Origin: an uncultured Pelagibacteraceae bacterium
GTDB lineage: Bacteria; Pseudomonadota; Alphaproteobacteria; Pelagibacterales; Pelagibacteraceae
Direction: 5' to 3'
Assembly: GCA_902587515.1 (NCBI GenBank)
Contig: CACILM010000003.1
Coordinates: forward strand, 1 to 64,000
DNA length: 64,000 bases
The position numbers were made by a program, and so were the translations under genes. Each line of letters starts with the position of its first letter. Within the stretch, counting starts at the first letter, position 1. Below the pieces are notes generated by a model that saw only the letters and a list, made by a program, of their open reading frames with translations, was not told where the DNA came from and made no database searches. Positions 25,387 through 36,812 of this stretch are shown piece after piece.

Positions 25387-25403
25387 TTTTATGAATTAGT
25401 CAA
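25376..25403 (-). promoter_or_regulatory. Predicted sigma70-type promoter of the mraZ-ftsZ-dcw operon
   Basis: Minus strand TTGACT (25403-25398), 16-bp spacer, TAGTAT (25381-25376); the -10 lies between TGGGN repeats 2 and 3. Confidence 0.6.
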
Positions 25404-25452
25404 TAAATTAATAATTTCGTATTAAGTACAAAAAGGGAACATAAATGAGATT

Positions 25453-25810
25453 AGCCAGATGATTTATAAGCCGGGTTCTGTCATTTAAGATGTCATTTAT
25501 CTAGGCTCAAATTTACATTTAAGCTCAAGCGGTTAACCCAGAAGACTAACTTAAGACGGTTTTTAGCATATAATGCAATGTCTTCTCTATTTAACCTTGC
25601 TCCCAGTGGGGTTTGCCTTGCGTTTTTTGTTACCAAAAAACCGGTGAGCTCTTACCTCACCGTTTCACCCTTGCCTTGATAAGGCGGTTTATTTTCTGTG
25701 GCACTGTCCCTAAAGTCACCCTTGCCAGTCGTTAACTGGCACTGTGTCTTAGTGGAGCCCGGACTTTCCTCTGTAAAACAAGTTTACAGCGACAATCCAA
25801 TCATCTGGCA
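25453..25810 (-). ncRNA. rnpB: RNase P RNA (bacterial class A type)
   Basis: Minus strand contains GAGGAAAGTCCGGGCTCCAC, AGGGTGAAACGGTGAGGTAAGAGCTCACCG, and pairing termini GCCAGATGATT...AATCATCTGGC. Confidence 0.93.
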
Positions 25811-25840
25811 ATGTGCTTGTAATTAAAAAAAAGATAATTA

Positions 25841-26584
25841 TCAAGACTTAATCTGCTTATTAGCTAAAAAACAGCTGATTTTAAGGGTTTTTTTATCAAT
25901 TATTCCGTTTACATTTGTAGGACAAAATCTTCGCTGAAAAGCTTTGATTACTTTTTTGTCTGTTCCACTTCTTTTATACAAATGAAAATATCTATAACCT
26001 ATTTTGTATAAATTCTTAAAAAAAATAATGTTATATTTTCTTTTGTTATTTAAATTAATCTTTAAATTATGACTTTGATACCATAGACCCAAATTGAATT
26101 TACTTAACCTTTTCCAAGGAAATTTTTCACCAGGATCAATTTTTCTATTAGGGGCAATATCAGAGTGACCTAAAAAATTTGAACTATTTATATTATATTT
26201 CTTTTTTAGTTTTTTACATAGGTTTATTAGGCTTTTTATTTGAGAATCAGTAAAGTTTTGATATCCAAATTTATGTCCTTTGTTTACTAACTCTATACCT
26301 AATGAGTTTTCGTTTAAATTTTTAAATTTTTTCCATTTTGATTTTCCAGCATGCCAAGCGATTTTAGTTTCTGAAACTATTTTCAAAATTTTTCCTTTTC
26401 TATTGATCACATAATGGCAGCTTACTTTTGATCTCTTATCAGTTAACCATTTAATAGATTCAATTTCAGATTGCATTCCAGTATAATGAATTATTATGAA
26501 TTTAATTTTGTTGTTGGAGCGATTTTTTTTTGAAAAATTTGGTGATAAATATAGGTTTTTATTCATTATTGACAATTTGCTCAA
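25841..26584 (-). CDS. N-acetylmuramoyl-L-alanine amidase (Amidase_2, AmpD/AmiD-like)
   Basis: FIIIHYTGMQS, VSCHYVINRKGKI, WHAGKS, NSLGIELVN, GHSDIAPNRKIDPGEKFPW; C-terminal peptidoglycan-binding-like region; no obvious signal peptide. Confidence 0.88.
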   Translation of the reverse strand: MSKLSIMNKNLYLSPNFSKKNRSNNKIKFIIIHYTGMQSEIESIKWLTDKRSKVSCHYVINRKGKILKIVSETKIAWHAGKSKWKKFKNLNENSLGIELVNKGHKFGYQNFTDSQIKSLINLCKKLKKKYNINSSNFLGHSDIAPNRKIDPGEKFPWKRLSKFNLGLWYQSHNLKINLNNKRKYNIIFFKNLYKIGYRYFHLYKRSGTDKKVIKAFQRRFCPTNVNGIIDKKTLKISCFLANKQIKS

Positions 26585-26664
26585 AATCCAAACAAAATAT
26601 AAACTACAATAGGCCTAAAAATGTATGGCATATTAGCTAAATTTATATATATAGCATATTTACT

Positions 26665-27399
26665 ATGTACTCAAAAAAATTAATTACTGTCTTATACTTA
26701 AGTGTGTTTCTCTGCTTAACAACTGTTGTAAAAGCAACCGATGAGTGCTTTGAAGGGGTGAGTAGAGCAGTATTTAAGTTTAACATGGTCTTCGACGATG
26801 TTATCCTAGAACCGATTGCAAAGGGATATAGTAAATTACCCAATCCAGTAAAGACTGGAACAAGTAATTTTACATCTAACATTGCTACACTTTTATCTAT
26901 TCCAAACAACTTACTTCAAGGAAATATCAAGCAACTTGGTCATGCTACAGGAAGTTTTATTGTGAACACTTCAGTCGGAATTTTAGGCTTTTTAAATCCA
27001 GCTGAGAAAATTGGATTAAAACCCCATAAAGAGGACGTTGGTCAAACTTTAGGTAGTTATGGAATTGGACCAGGATGTTACTTTGTGCTTCCGATATTAG
27101 GGCCTACAACTGTAAGGGATTCTATTGGATTAGTAGCTGACTCATTTATTGATCCGTTTGCTCAAATTACTATAAGAGAAAAAGAATTACTAAGTGTTTC
27201 GGGCAATGAACTTGACTACTTTTCTGTAAAAGGTGTTGCTGCAGTTGATTTTAGATCTGATAACATAACCAACTTCAATAGTTTGGAGAAAAACTCTATA
27301 GATTTATATTCGTCTCTAAAAAGCGTTTACCTACAAGATAGAGAAAGAAAAATAAAAAACTCAGATAGTGATCAAGATGATTGGGATCTAGATAATTAG
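26665..27399 (+). CDS. mlaA: MlaA/VacJ-family phospholipid transport protein
   Basis: FEGVSRAVFKFN, NNLLQGNIKQLGHATGSFIVNTSVGILGFLNPAEKIGL, EDVGQTLGSYGIGPGCYFVLPILGPTTVRDSIG. Confidence 0.93.
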   Translation: MYSKKLITVLYLSVFLCLTTVVKATDECFEGVSRAVFKFNMVFDDVILEPIAKGYSKLPNPVKTGTSNFTSNIATLLSIPNNLLQGNIKQLGHATGSFIVNTSVGILGFLNPAEKIGLKPHKEDVGQTLGSYGIGPGCYFVLPILGPTTVRDSIGLVADSFIDPFAQITIREKELLSVSGNELDYFSVKGVAAVDFRSDNITNFNSLEKNSIDLYSSLKSVYLQDRERKIKNSDSDQDDWDLDN

Positions 27400-27409
27400 T
27401 TTTCGTTAA

Positions 27410-28009
27410 ATGAAAAAATTAATTAATTTTTTTTTAATCCTTATTTTCTTATTCAAATTTAGCTCACTCGCAGCATATAGCTCTGACCCAAAAAATTTTG
27501 TGTATGAACTTGTAAGTGAAGCAATTGAAAAATTATCAAGCACGAGTTTAAGTAAAGAAGAAAAGGTACAATTTATTGAGGAAGTGGCATTAGGCAATGT
27601 AGATATTAAAGCTCTTGGTTTATATACTTTAGGAGAATTACGTAAATCTTCTGGTAAGCAAGAAGTTAAAAATTATCAGCAAGCTTTTGAGAAATATTTT
27701 TTAAAAAGTTTAACATCCAGACTGACTGATTATTCTTCAAGTAAATTTGAGGTAATCGAGGCTGAGCAAAAAAGCTCGAATTATACGATAATCAAAACAA
27801 AAATCTTACCTGATGATGGTGGTCCAGAGATAAAGATTGATTGGAGAGTTTATACGAAAAATCCTGATAAACCCTTAATTAGAGATTTAATTGTAGAGGG
27901 TTTAAGCTTAGCTAGGACTCAAAAAGAAGAATTTGCTTCAATTTTAAATTCTAACAATAACGATATAAAAATTTTAACAAAAAAGTTAGAGGATTTTGCA
28001 AATAATTAG
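27410..28009 (+). CDS. mlaC: MlaC/Ttg2D-family periplasmic phospholipid-binding protein
   Basis: Signal peptide; LGLYTLGELRKSS...YQQAFEKYFLKSLTSRL, DWRVYTKN...IRDLIVEGLSLARTQKEEF; follows mlaA. Confidence 0.85.
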   Translation: MKKLINFFLILIFLFKFSSLAAYSSDPKNFVYELVSEAIEKLSSTSLSKEEKVQFIEEVALGNVDIKALGLYTLGELRKSSGKQEVKNYQQAFEKYFLKSLTSRLTDYSSSKFEVIEAEQKSSNYTIIKTKILPDDGGPEIKIDWRVYTKNPDKPLIRDLIVEGLSLARTQKEEFASILNSNNNDIKILTKKLEDFANN

Positions 28010-28010
28010 T

Positions 28011-28087
28011 TGGTGGGCCCGCCAGGACTCGAACCTGGGACCAATACATTATGAGTGTACTGCTCTAACCAACTGAGCTACAGGCCC
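28011..28087 (-). tRNA. tRNA with CAT anticodon, most likely tRNA-Ile2 (k2C-modified CAU); elongator tRNA-Met is the alternative
   Basis: Minus strand GGGCCTGTAGCTCAGTTGGTTAGAGCAGTACACTCATAATGTATTGGTCCCAGGTTCGAGTCCTGGCGGGCCCACCA: full cloverleaf, CCA encoded, anticodon CAT; C4-G69 and C5-G68 fit TilS determinants known from E. coli. Confidence 0.93.
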
Positions 28088-28114
28088 AAAATTAACCTCT
28101 TATATCACAAAAAA

Positions 28115-29980
28115 CTATTTTTCTAGGAAACTTTTTAGCTGTTTAGATCTGCTTGGGTGCTTTAATTTTCTTAAAGCTTTTGCCTCTATTTGACGAATTC
28201 TTTCTCTAGTGACCGAGAATTGGAGACCTACTTCTTCTAAAGTATGATCTGTATTCATTCCAATTCCAAATCGCATTCTTAAAACTCTTTCTTCTCTTGG
28301 GGTAAGTGATGCAAGAATTTTTGTAGTTGACTCACTTAAATTTGATTGTATTGCTGTGTCTAATGGTTGAAGAGCATTTTTATCCTCAATAAAATCTCCT
28401 AAACTACTGTCTTCCTCATCACCAACAGGAGTTTCAAGGGAGACAGGTTCTTTTGCTATTTTTAATACTTTTCTTACTTTCTCTAAAGGCATTGCTAATT
28501 TTTTTGCCAATTCTTCAGGTGTTGGTTCACGGCCAAACTCACTCATTATTTGTCTTTGCGTCCTCACAATTTTATTTATAGTTTCAATCATGTGAACTGG
28601 AATTCTTATTGTTCTTGCTTGGTCAGCTATCGATCTTGTTATAGCTTGTCTAATCCACCAAGTAGCATATGTAGAAAATTTATATCCTCTTCTATATTCA
28701 AACTTATCTACTGCTTTCATTAACCCTATGTTCCCTTCTTGGATAAGATCTAAAAACTGTAAGCCCCGATTAGTATATTTTTTAGCAATTGAAATTACCA
28801 ATCTTAAATTGGCTTCTACCATTTCCTTCTTAGCAATTCTTGACTCCCTTTCACCTTTTTGGATTCTACTTACTAATTTTTTAAATTCGCCAACTGATAA
28901 ACCAATTTTTTTACTAAATTCAACTAATCTATCTCTAATTTCAGAAAAATCTTTTTTGTATTTTTTAAAGAAAGATTTCCAAGTTGGATTTTCCTTTAAA
29001 AAAGACTCAAATTTTGGATTTATTTCATTGCCTACATAATATTTTAAAAATTCTTCTCTAGAAATCTTATTATCCATTGCTAATCTTAACAAAACACCCT
29101 CGAGTGATACTATTTTTTTATTTTCTTTATAATGAGATTGAACTAGCTCCTCAACAACATGGGGAGCTAATTGTAAGTTTTTAAAATTATCGACTAATAT
29201 TTCCTGAATTCTTTTAAAGTTTTTGTTTTTTGAAACAGATAATTCTCTAGAGTCTAATAAGCATTCTAATTTTTCAGTTTGATACTTTTTAAGTTTTGAA
29301 TAATTCTTATTTAAAGATTCTAAGATATTAAGAATTTTAGGTTTTATTTCCTCTTCCATTTTAGCAAGAGAAACATTAAATTCGTCATCTTCGTTTCCTG
29401 CTACTTCATCTTTCTTATCTGCATTTTCTTCTTTATTATTTTCTTTATTAGATTTTGTTTTTTTACTAATCTTTACTTCATCGTCATCATCTTGTGCCTC
29501 AAAATCTTCGTATGTTGAGTCGATATCAATAATATCCCTTACCAATAATTCTTGAGACTCTATTTGTTGCCTCCATTCAAATATTTTTTTTCCTACTATT
29601 GGACTTTGGGTTAGAGCGTTTATCATTACATCTTTACCAGCCTCAATTCTTTTTGCTATTGCAATCTCACCTTCACGGGAAAGAAGTTCTACACCTCCCA
29701 TCTCTCTTAAATACATTCTAATTGGATCATCACTTTTATCTGATGTTTTTTCCTCATTAGAACTTTGTGGTTCTTTCTTTTTGTTTGATTGATATTGAGA
29801 TTTCTTTTCAACAAATGTAATTTTTTCGTCTACAAGTATAATTAGTGCTTTTTCGATATTTTCGTTATTGCTGTTTCTTTTTCCTAAAGACTTACCTAAC
29901 TCTTCATAAGTGATAAATCCTCTATGCTTACCTTTATCTAAAAGTCTTTCAAAAGATTTTGTAATAAGTTTTTCAGCCAT
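28115..29980 (-). CDS. rpoD: RNA polymerase primary sigma factor RpoD
   Basis: [71 protein letters not shown]-terminal [22 protein letters not shown]. Confidence 0.98.
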   Translation of the reverse strand: MAEKLITKSFERLLDKGKHRGFITYEELGKSLGKRNSNNENIEKALIILVDEKITFVEKKSQYQSNKKKEPQSSNEEKTSDKSDDPIRMYLREMGGVELLSREGEIAIAKRIEAGKDVMINALTQSPIVGKKIFEWRQQIESQELLVRDIIDIDSTYEDFEAQDDDDEVKISKKTKSNKENNKEENADKKDEVAGNEDDEFNVSLAKMEEEIKPKILNILESLNKNYSKLKKYQTEKLECLLDSRELSVSKNKNFKRIQEILVDNFKNLQLAPHVVEELVQSHYKENKKIVSLEGVLLRLAMDNKISREEFLKYYVGNEINPKFESFLKENPTWKSFFKKYKKDFSEIRDRLVEFSKKIGLSVGEFKKLVSRIQKGERESRIAKKEMVEANLRLVISIAKKYTNRGLQFLDLIQEGNIGLMKAVDKFEYRRGYKFSTYATWWIRQAITRSIADQARTIRIPVHMIETINKIVRTQRQIMSEFGREPTPEELAKKLAMPLEKVRKVLKIAKEPVSLETPVGDEEDSSLGDFIEDKNALQPLDTAIQSNLSESTTKILASLTPREERVLRMRFGIGMNTDHTLEEVGLQFSVTRERIRQIEAKALRKLKHPSRSKQLKSFLEK

Positions 29981-30033
29981 AATAGAAGCGAGGAATATAT
30001 ATAATGTTTAAGCTAAAAAAATCCACTCTTAAT

Positions 30034-31821
30034 TTAATCCCTATTTAATTGGTTTTTAAGCTTAATTAATTCTGAATACGAGTTTTCGTCTAAGTTGTTG
30101 ATTAGCTTTTTTTCAAGAGATTCCATTTTTTTAAGATATTCTTGTTCTTTGTGGTCTTGTAATAATTCATCTATTAACTCTAAAATATCTTGGTGAGTTT
30201 TATTTTGAACTATAATTTGAATATTTGAATTTTCGTTTATTTCTTCAATAATTTTTTTAAAAGAGGAGTTAATTCTTAAAAAAATTGTATCTTTATTTGA
30301 GCCATCTGAAATTGATGTGATCAGGGCGTTTTTTAAACTTTCATTTTTTTCAGATATAAACTCTATTTTTGACAAATCTTCTAGTTTTTCAGATGCAATT
30401 TCTAAATGATTCAAAATTATGAATAATATAGAAAATTCAATTATTTGAATTTTTGATAAGTCTTTCTTTTTTTGGTGTAAGATTTTTGTTTCATTTAGAA
30501 TTTTATAATCTTTTCTTTTCTTAAATGTAGAATAGTTGTAATTCTTGTTTGATGTTTGAATTGGAGTTAGTTTTTTTATTTTTTCAAGAAAATCTTCAAG
30601 CACATATTTTTTAAGTGTGTCATCTTGAATTGTATAAGATAATTTTTTTATTTCTTTTTCGAATTTAGATATTTCGTAAGGATCATATTTATTAATTTTA
30701 TTTAAATGACAATTCCATATAAAAGATTGAATAATTTCTTTCTGTTCAAGTAGTTTTAACATTCCATCTTTTCCATTTTGTTTTATATAGTCATCGGGGT
30801 CTTTACCATCTGGCATAATTGAAAAATAAATCTTATTTTTTTCATTAATTAAGGAAAATAATCTTTCCGCTATTCTTAATGCAGCTTTCTGACCACTTTC
30901 ATCTCCGTCTAAACAAATAGTTGGGTTAGAAAAAAATTTCCAAATTAAAGAAATTTGTTTTTCAGTAAGCGCAGTGCCTGAATTAGCAATAACATTTTTT
31001 ATCCCTGAAGCGTAAACACTTACTACATCCATGTAACCCTCTACTATTAAAACATCGTTAGTTTCTGATCTTAACTCTTTAGCTTTATCAAGATTAAAAA
31101 TCATATTTCCTTTTTTATAAAATTCTGTTTCCGGTGAATTAATATATTTTGATAATTTGCTCTCTCGAATTATTCTACCTCCAAATGCAATAGTTTCACT
31201 TGATATATTATTTACTGGAAAAATTATTCTGGAATTGAAACGATCAATATATTTATTTGTTTTATCACTTTTGTAGTACAAGCCTGTTGCGTTGATTTCT
31301 TCCTCAGAATATTTTTTCAATAATTCTTCATAAAAATTATTTTTCCAAGGCACATATCCTAATTTAAATTCTTCAATTATATTTTTTTTTAACCCTCTTT
31401 TAATTAAATAATCAAATGCTTCTTTATTTTGTTCACTGTGTAATTGCTTATAAAAATTGTTTTTGTATTCTTTAAATATGTTTTTATAAGTCTTAAATCT
31501 TAATTCTTTTTTTTGATCTAAATTTGTAAATCTATAGGGTTGCATCCCAGCTTCAGCAGCTAGAATTTTTACTGCTTCTCCAAAACCAACTGATTTAGTT
31601 TTCATGAGGAAATCAAAAATATTTCCATGTTCTCCGGTGCTAAAACAATGATAAAATTCTTTTTCATCATTTACGGTAAAAGAAGGTGTTTTCTCATTTT
31701 TAAAAGGAGATAAGCCTATAAACTCTTTACCCCTTTTTTTTAACTGAACAGTTTTTCCAACCACATGAGAAACCTTAAGTCTTAATTTAATTTCATTTAA
31801 ATATTCTTTAGGATATTTCAT
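30034..31821 (-). CDS. dnaG: DNA primase DnaG with degenerate zinc-binding domain
   Basis: SPFKNEKTPSFTVNDEKEFYHCFSTGEHGNIFDF; TOPRIM EGYMDVV, NSGTALTEKQ, CLDGDESGQKAALR, PDGKDPDDYI. Confidence 0.95.
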   Translation of the reverse strand: MKYPKEYLNEIKLRLKVSHVVGKTVQLKKRGKEFIGLSPFKNEKTPSFTVNDEKEFYHCFSTGEHGNIFDFLMKTKSVGFGEAVKILAAEAGMQPYRFTNLDQKKELRFKTYKNIFKEYKNNFYKQLHSEQNKEAFDYLIKRGLKKNIIEEFKLGYVPWKNNFYEELLKKYSEEEINATGLYYKSDKTNKYIDRFNSRIIFPVNNISSETIAFGGRIIRESKLSKYINSPETEFYKKGNMIFNLDKAKELRSETNDVLIVEGYMDVVSVYASGIKNVIANSGTALTEKQISLIWKFFSNPTICLDGDESGQKAALRIAERLFSLINEKNKIYFSIMPDGKDPDDYIKQNGKDGMLKLLEQKEIIQSFIWNCHLNKINKYDPYEISKFEKEIKKLSYTIQDDTLKKYVLEDFLEKIKKLTPIQTSNKNYNYSTFKKRKDYKILNETKILHQKKKDLSKIQIIEFSILFIILNHLEIASEKLEDLSKIEFISEKNESLKNALITSISDGSNKDTIFLRINSSFKKIIEEINENSNIQIIVQNKTHQDILELIDELLQDHKEQEYLKKMESLEKKLINNLDENSYSELIKLKNQLNRD

Positions 31822-31823
31822 AT

Positions 31824-32279
31824 TTATTTCAGAAGTCCTCTCAAAATTAAACTTACTTTTGAAAAATCTAAGGAGTCAGAATGTTTTGATTTTAAGGCTC
31901 CCATAATCTTTCCCATATCTTTCAAAGAAGAAGCACCGACGGACTTGATCGTTTCCTCGCAAATCTTTTTTGTTTCCTCATCACTAAGTTGTTTTGGTAA
32001 GAAAGAATTAATTACCGTTATCTCTTTTTTTTCATTTTCTAAAAGTTCTTTACGACCAGCTTTTTCATAAACCTCGCAAGATTCGTTTCTCTGTTTAACC
32101 ATTTTTTTAAGCAGTGAAATAATGTCACTATCCTTTAGTTCTTTTTGACCTTTTGACCTACCAGCTATTTCAGCATCTTTAATAGCTGAAACAACTAGTC
32201 TTAGTGTAGGATAGGTGTTTTTATCTTTCGCTTTTAGGGCTTGATTTAGCTTATCGTCTATTTGCTTTTTTAGAGACAT
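31824..32279 (-). CDS. GatB/YqeY domain-containing protein
   Basis: TYPTLRLVVSAIKDAEI, DSDIISLLKKMVKQRNES, INSFLPKQLS, KDMGKIMGALK. Confidence 0.92.
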   Translation of the reverse strand: MSLKKQIDDKLNQALKAKDKNTYPTLRLVVSAIKDAEIAGRSKGQKELKDSDIISLLKKMVKQRNESCEVYEKAGRKELLENEKKEITVINSFLPKQLSDEETKKICEETIKSVGASSLKDMGKIMGALKSKHSDSLDFSKVSLILRGLLK

Positions 32280-32330
32280 AATTAAAATTTATTTTAATCA
32301 CAATTCTAAAAGAAAATAAAAAGAACTTTC

Positions 32331-32359
32331 TTGACGATTTTGTTTCTATTTCATATGTT
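32331..32359 (+). promoter_or_regulatory. Predicted sigma70-type promoter for carAB
   Basis: TTGACG (32331-32336), 17-bp spacer, TATGTT (32354-32359), 42 bp before the carA start. Confidence 0.5.
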
Positions 32360-32401
32360 GCGCAAAATCATGTTTATAAGTTTTTTACTTTAACTCATGA
32401 G

Positions 32402-33610
32402 TTGTATTTGAAGAAGATTGGTCAAAATATAAACTCAACAAAAAATCTTAAAAAGATCAATTCCACAGCTATTCTAGTTCTTGAAAACGGTAAATTCTTT
32501 AAAGGCGTAGGTTTAGGTTACAAAGGCACCGCAACTGGTGAAGTATGTTTTAATACTTCTATTACTGGTTACCAAGAAATTATATCTGACCCCTCCTATG
32601 CTGATCAGATTATAAATTTTACCTTTCCGCATGTTGGAAATGTTGGAACTAATAAAGAAGATCACGAGTCAGATAAGATTTGGACTAAAGGAGTAATAAT
32701 AAATACAGAGATAACTAATCCATCAAATTACAGATCTTTAAAACATTTAGATCAATGGTTAAAAAAAAATAAGATTGTTGGAATAACTGGAATTGATACT
32801 AGAAATTTAACAAATTTAATAAGAGATAAAGGTGCTCCTAAGGGGACAATATCTTTTTATAACAAAAATAAATTAAATATAAAAAAACTAATTAAAATAA
32901 CTAATAAATGGAGCGGCCTTAAAAACTTAGATTTGGCAAAAATGGTTACTACTAAGAAAAATTATTTGTGGCAAGATTATAAAACGTGGGAAAAGGGAAA
33001 TGGATATTTAAAAAATAAGAAAAAAATATTGCATGTTGTAGCCATAGATTACGGAATTAAGAAAAATATTTTAAGATATTTTTCAGATTTTAATTGTAAA
33101 GTTACAATCGTACCATGCAAAACAGCTGCAAAAGATATTCTAAAACTCAAACCTAGTGGAATATTTTTATCAAATGGACCCGGAGATCCTGCGGCGACAG
33201 GGAAATATGCAATACCAACAATCCAAGAATTAATAAAAAAAAAGTTACCATTATTTGGAATCTGTTTGGGCCATCAAATCCTAGCTTTAGCACTCGGTGC
33301 TAAGACAGAAAAAATGAAATTAGGGCATAGAGGAGCTAACCATCCTGTTAAAAATTTGATTGAGGGAAATGTTGAAATTACAAGTCAGAATCATGGATTT
33401 GAAGTAGTAAAAAAAGGTATGCCTAAAAATATAAGAGTCACTCACCAGTCTTTATTTGACAACAGCATTGAAGGTATCGAGCTAAAAAATAAACCTGTTT
33501 TCTCAGTTCAATATCATCCAGAGTCTAACCCTGGTCCTCAAGATAGTGTTTATTTATTTGATAAATTTGTAAAGAGTATGAAAAAAAATGCCAAAAAGAA
33601 AAGATATTAA
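32402..33610 (+). CDS. carA: Carbamoyl-phosphate synthase small subunit
   Basis: [48 protein letters not shown]. Start is a TTG in the ORF track; exact start uncertain. Confidence 0.96.
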   Translation: MYLKKIGQNINSTKNLKKINSTAILVLENGKFFKGVGLGYKGTATGEVCFNTSITGYQEIISDPSYADQIINFTFPHVGNVGTNKEDHESDKIWTKGVIINTEITNPSNYRSLKHLDQWLKKNKIVGITGIDTRNLTNLIRDKGAPKGTISFYNKNKLNIKKLIKITNKWSGLKNLDLAKMVTTKKNYLWQDYKTWEKGNGYLKNKKKILHVVAIDYGIKKNILRYFSDFNCKVTIVPCKTAAKDILKLKPSGIFLSNGPGDPAATGKYAIPTIQELIKKKLPLFGICLGHQILALALGAKTEKMKLGHRGANHPVKNLIEGNVEITSQNHGFEVVKKGMPKNIRVTHQSLFDNSIEGIELKNKPVFSVQYHPESNPGPQDSVYLFDKFVKSMKKNAKKKRY

Positions 33611-36600
33611 AAAAATTTTAGTTGTAGGTGCGGGGCCAATTATTATTGGGCAAGCTTGTGAATTTGATTATTCAGGAACTCAAGCCTGTAAAGCTTTAAA
33701 AGATGAAGGTTTCAAAGTAATTCTCATAAATTCAAATCCAGCAACAATCATGACAGATCCAAACATCGCTGATAAAACTTATATTGAGCCAATTACAATA
33801 GAAGTTCTTGAAAAAATTCTAAAAAAAGAAAAACCTGATGCAATCTTGCCAACCATGGGTGGTCAAACCGCGTTGAATTTAGCAATGGAGGCAGAAAAAA
33901 AAGGTATTCTTAAAAAATATAAAATTGAACTTATAGGCGCTAATTCAAAAGCTATATCCAATGCAGAAGATAGAAAAAAGTTCAGAAAAAATATGATAGA
34001 GATTGGTTTAGATCTTCCCAAATCAAAAATAGTAAACAATTTTAAACAATCTTCAAAAGCATATAAACAAATCGGATTACCAGCAATTATAAGACCGGCT
34101 TTTACTCTAGGTGGTTTGGGAGGTGGTATAGCAAAAAATAAAAAAGATTTTTTTAAGATAATAAAAAATGGGCTTCACGAGTCACCTGTAAATCAAGTCT
34201 TAGTTGAGGAGTGTTTAGAGGGTTGGAAAGAATTTGAGATGGAAGTTGTCAGAGATAAAAATGACAATTGTATTATTATTTGCTCAATAGAAAATTTAGA
34301 TCCCATGGGAATACATACTGGGGACTCTGTTACTATTGCTCCAGCATTAACTTTGACCGACAAAGAGTATCAAGTAATGAGAAATGCCTCTATAGCTTGC
34401 CTGAGAAAAATTGGTGTGGAAACAGGAGGGTCAAATGTTCAATTCGCAATAAATCCAAAAAATGGAAGAATGGTAATCATTGAGATGAACCCTAGGGTTT
34501 CAAGATCATCAGCGCTAGCTTCTAAGGCCACTGGGTTTCCAATAGCAAAGGTAGCGGCAAAGTTAGCTGTTGGTTACACTTTAGACGAATTAAAAAATGA
34601 AATTACGAAAGTTACACCTGCATCTTTTGAGCCCACAATAGACTATGTGGTCACTAAAATCCCAAGATTTACTTTTGAAAAATTCTCCTCCTCAGCTGCA
34701 GTTTTAGGAACATCAATGAAATCGGTGGGGGAAGCAATGGCTATTGGTAGAAATTTTAAAGAGTCTCTTCAAAAAGCTTTGGTTTCTCTAGAGACAGGTT
34801 TCTCAGGATTAGACCAAATATTTTATCTAAACACGAAACAAATTAGAAAAAAACTAAAAGAAAATATTCCAAATAAGATTTTACTTGTTGGAGAGGCTAT
34901 AAGAAAAAAAATAAATTTAAAAGATATAAATAAACTTTCAAAAATTGACCCTTGGTTTTTAAATCAAATAAAAGAAATTATAGATAATGAGTTTAAAATA
35001 AAGAAAAAAGGTCTTCCTAAAAATTTCAATGAATTTAATTATATAAAGTCGATTGGGTTTTCTGACAAAAAATTATCTGAACTTACCAATACTTCAGAGT
35101 CTTTAATTAGAAAGAAAAGAACTGCTTTAAAAGTTTTACCAGTTTATAAAAAGGTCGATACTTGTGCTGCAGAATTTAAGTCTTTCACTCCGTATATGTA
35201 TTCTACTTATCAAAGAAATTTCTCTTATAATTCAGAATGTGAAGCCGATCCATCAAATAAAAATAAAATTATAATACTTGGAGGAGGCCCTAATAGAATA
35301 GGTCAAGGAATAGAATTTGATTATTGCTGTTGCCAAGCTAGTTTTGCTCTTAAAGAAGCTAAATATGAAACAATCATGATTAATTGTAATCCTGAAACTG
35401 TGTCAACAGATTACGATACAAGTGACAGACTTTATTTTGAACCTTTAATAGATGAATATGTTTTCAATATAATAAAGAGAGAAAAATCAAAAGGTAATGT
35501 AAAAGGTGTCATTACTCAATTTGGAGGACAAACTCCAATTAAACTGGCAAAATTTTTATATGAAAATCAGCTTCCAATTTTAGGAACTCAATATTCATCA
35601 ATCGATCTTGCTGAAGACAGAGATAGATTTAGGAGTCTTTTAAACAAACTTAATTTAAAACAAGCTGAAAGTGGTATCGCTAGAACTTTTCCTCAAGCAA
35701 TAAAAATTGCTGATAAAATTGGCTTGCCTCTCATAGTAAGGCCATCTTACGTTTTAGGTGGAAGAGCAATGGAGATTGTTCATGAAAAAAGGCAACTCAA
35801 AGACTTTGTAAGAGAAGCATTTAAAGTTGCTGAAAAAAATCCAATTTTGATTGATAAGTTTATTGATAATGCTATGGAGGTTGATGTTGACGCAATATCG
35901 GATGGTAAAAATGTTTTCGTAGCCGGTATTATGCAACACATTGAAGAGGCAGGAATACACTCAGGTGACTCAGCATGTAGTTTACCTCCGGTATCAATAA
36001 AACCTTTTTTAATTAAAGAAATTGAAAATCAAACAAAAAAATTAGCCTTAGCTCTTAAAGTTAAAGGTTTCATGAATGTTCAATATGCAATTAAAAAAGA
36101 TCAGATTTATGTGATAGAAGTTAATCCAAGAGCTAGTAGAACCGTTCCATTTGTTTCAAAGGCGAAAAATTTACCTCTTGCTAAAATAGCCTCTAGAGTG
36201 ATGGCAGGAGAAAAATTATCAAATTTCAGTTTAAAAAGTAAAACAAAAAATATGTTTGCAGTAAAAGAGGCGGTCTTTCCATTTAACAAATTTCCAAACA
36301 GCGATCTTTTACTTGGGCCAGAAATGAAATCAACAGGTGAAGTTATGGGTTTTGATAAAAATTTCGGGATGGCTTTTGCTAAAAGTCAAATTGCAGCCTC
36401 AAACTCTCTTCCTAAAAAAGGCTTAGCTTTTATCTCTTTAAAAAATAGTCATAAAGAAGAGGGGGTGCAATTAGCAAAACAATTAATTAAATTAAATTTC
36501 ACACTTTGTGGAACCGGAGGTACTGCCGATTATATTAGCAAACACGGGATTAAGTGCAAAAAAATTAATAAAGTAAATCAGGGATCTCCTCATATTGTTG

Positions 36601-36812
36601 ATATTCTAAATACTAAAAAAATCGCATTAGTAATTAATACAGGTGGCGGAAATAGTGAAGCTCAGTTGAGCGATGCGGTAGCTTTAAGAAGGGCTACGTT
36701 AGCTAACAAAGTTCCATATTGCACGAATATGTCGACAGCCAAGGTTTGTTTGGAGGGTATTAAATCTCTCAAATTGAAAGATATCAGCGTTACTTCTTTA
36801 CAAGATCTTTAA
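33588..36812 (+). CDS. carB: Carbamoyl-phosphate synthase large subunit
   Basis: Duplicated ATP-grasp halves: [71 protein letters not shown]-like C-terminus. Confidence 0.98.
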   Translation: MPKRKDIKKILVVGAGPIIIGQACEFDYSGTQACKALKDEGFKVILINSNPATIMTDPNIADKTYIEPITIEVLEKILKKEKPDAILPTMGGQTALNLAMEAEKKGILKKYKIELIGANSKAISNAEDRKKFRKNMIEIGLDLPKSKIVNNFKQSSKAYKQIGLPAIIRPAFTLGGLGGGIAKNKKDFFKIIKNGLHESPVNQVLVEECLEGWKEFEMEVVRDKNDNCIIICSIENLDPMGIHTGDSVTIAPALTLTDKEYQVMRNASIACLRKIGVETGGSNVQFAINPKNGRMVIIEMNPRVSRSSALASKATGFPIAKVAAKLAVGYTLDELKNEITKVTPASFEPTIDYVVTKIPRFTFEKFSSSAAVLGTSMKSVGEAMAIGRNFKESLQKALVSLETGFSGLDQIFYLNTKQIRKKLKENIPNKILLVGEAIRKKINLKDINKLSKIDPWFLNQIKEIIDNEFKIKKKGLPKNFNEFNYIKSIGFSDKKLSELTNTSESLIRKKRTALKVLPVYKKVDTCAAEFKSFTPYMYSTYQRNFSYNSECEADPSNKNKIIILGGGPNRIGQGIEFDYCCCQASFALKEAKYETIMINCNPETVSTDYDTSDRLYFEPLIDEYVFNIIKREKSKGNVKGVITQFGGQTPIKLAKFLYENQLPILGTQYSSIDLAEDRDRFRSLLNKLNLKQAESGIARTFPQAIKIADKIGLPLIVRPSYVLGGRAMEIVHEKRQLKDFVREAFKVAEKNPILIDKFIDNAMEVDVDAISDGKNVFVAGIMQHIEEAGIHSGDSACSLPPVSIKPFLIKEIENQTKKLALALKVKGFMNVQYAIKKDQIYVIEVNPRASRTVPFVSKAKNLPLAKIASRVMAGEKLSNFSLKSKTKNMFAVKEAVFPFNKFPNSDLLLGPEMKSTGEVMGFDKNFGMAFAKSQIAASNSLPKKGLAFISLKNSHKEEGVQLAKQLIKLNFTLCGTGGTADYISKHGIKCKKINKVNQGSPHIVDILNTKKIALVINTGGGNSEAQLSDAVALRRATLANKVPYCTNMSTAKVCLEGIKSLKLKDISVTSLQDL

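Noticed and set aside
25441-25840. Possible intergenic tmRNA or repeat region
   Set aside because: Motifs and pairing ends match RNase P RNA on the minus strand; no tag peptide or tRNA-like tmRNA ends.
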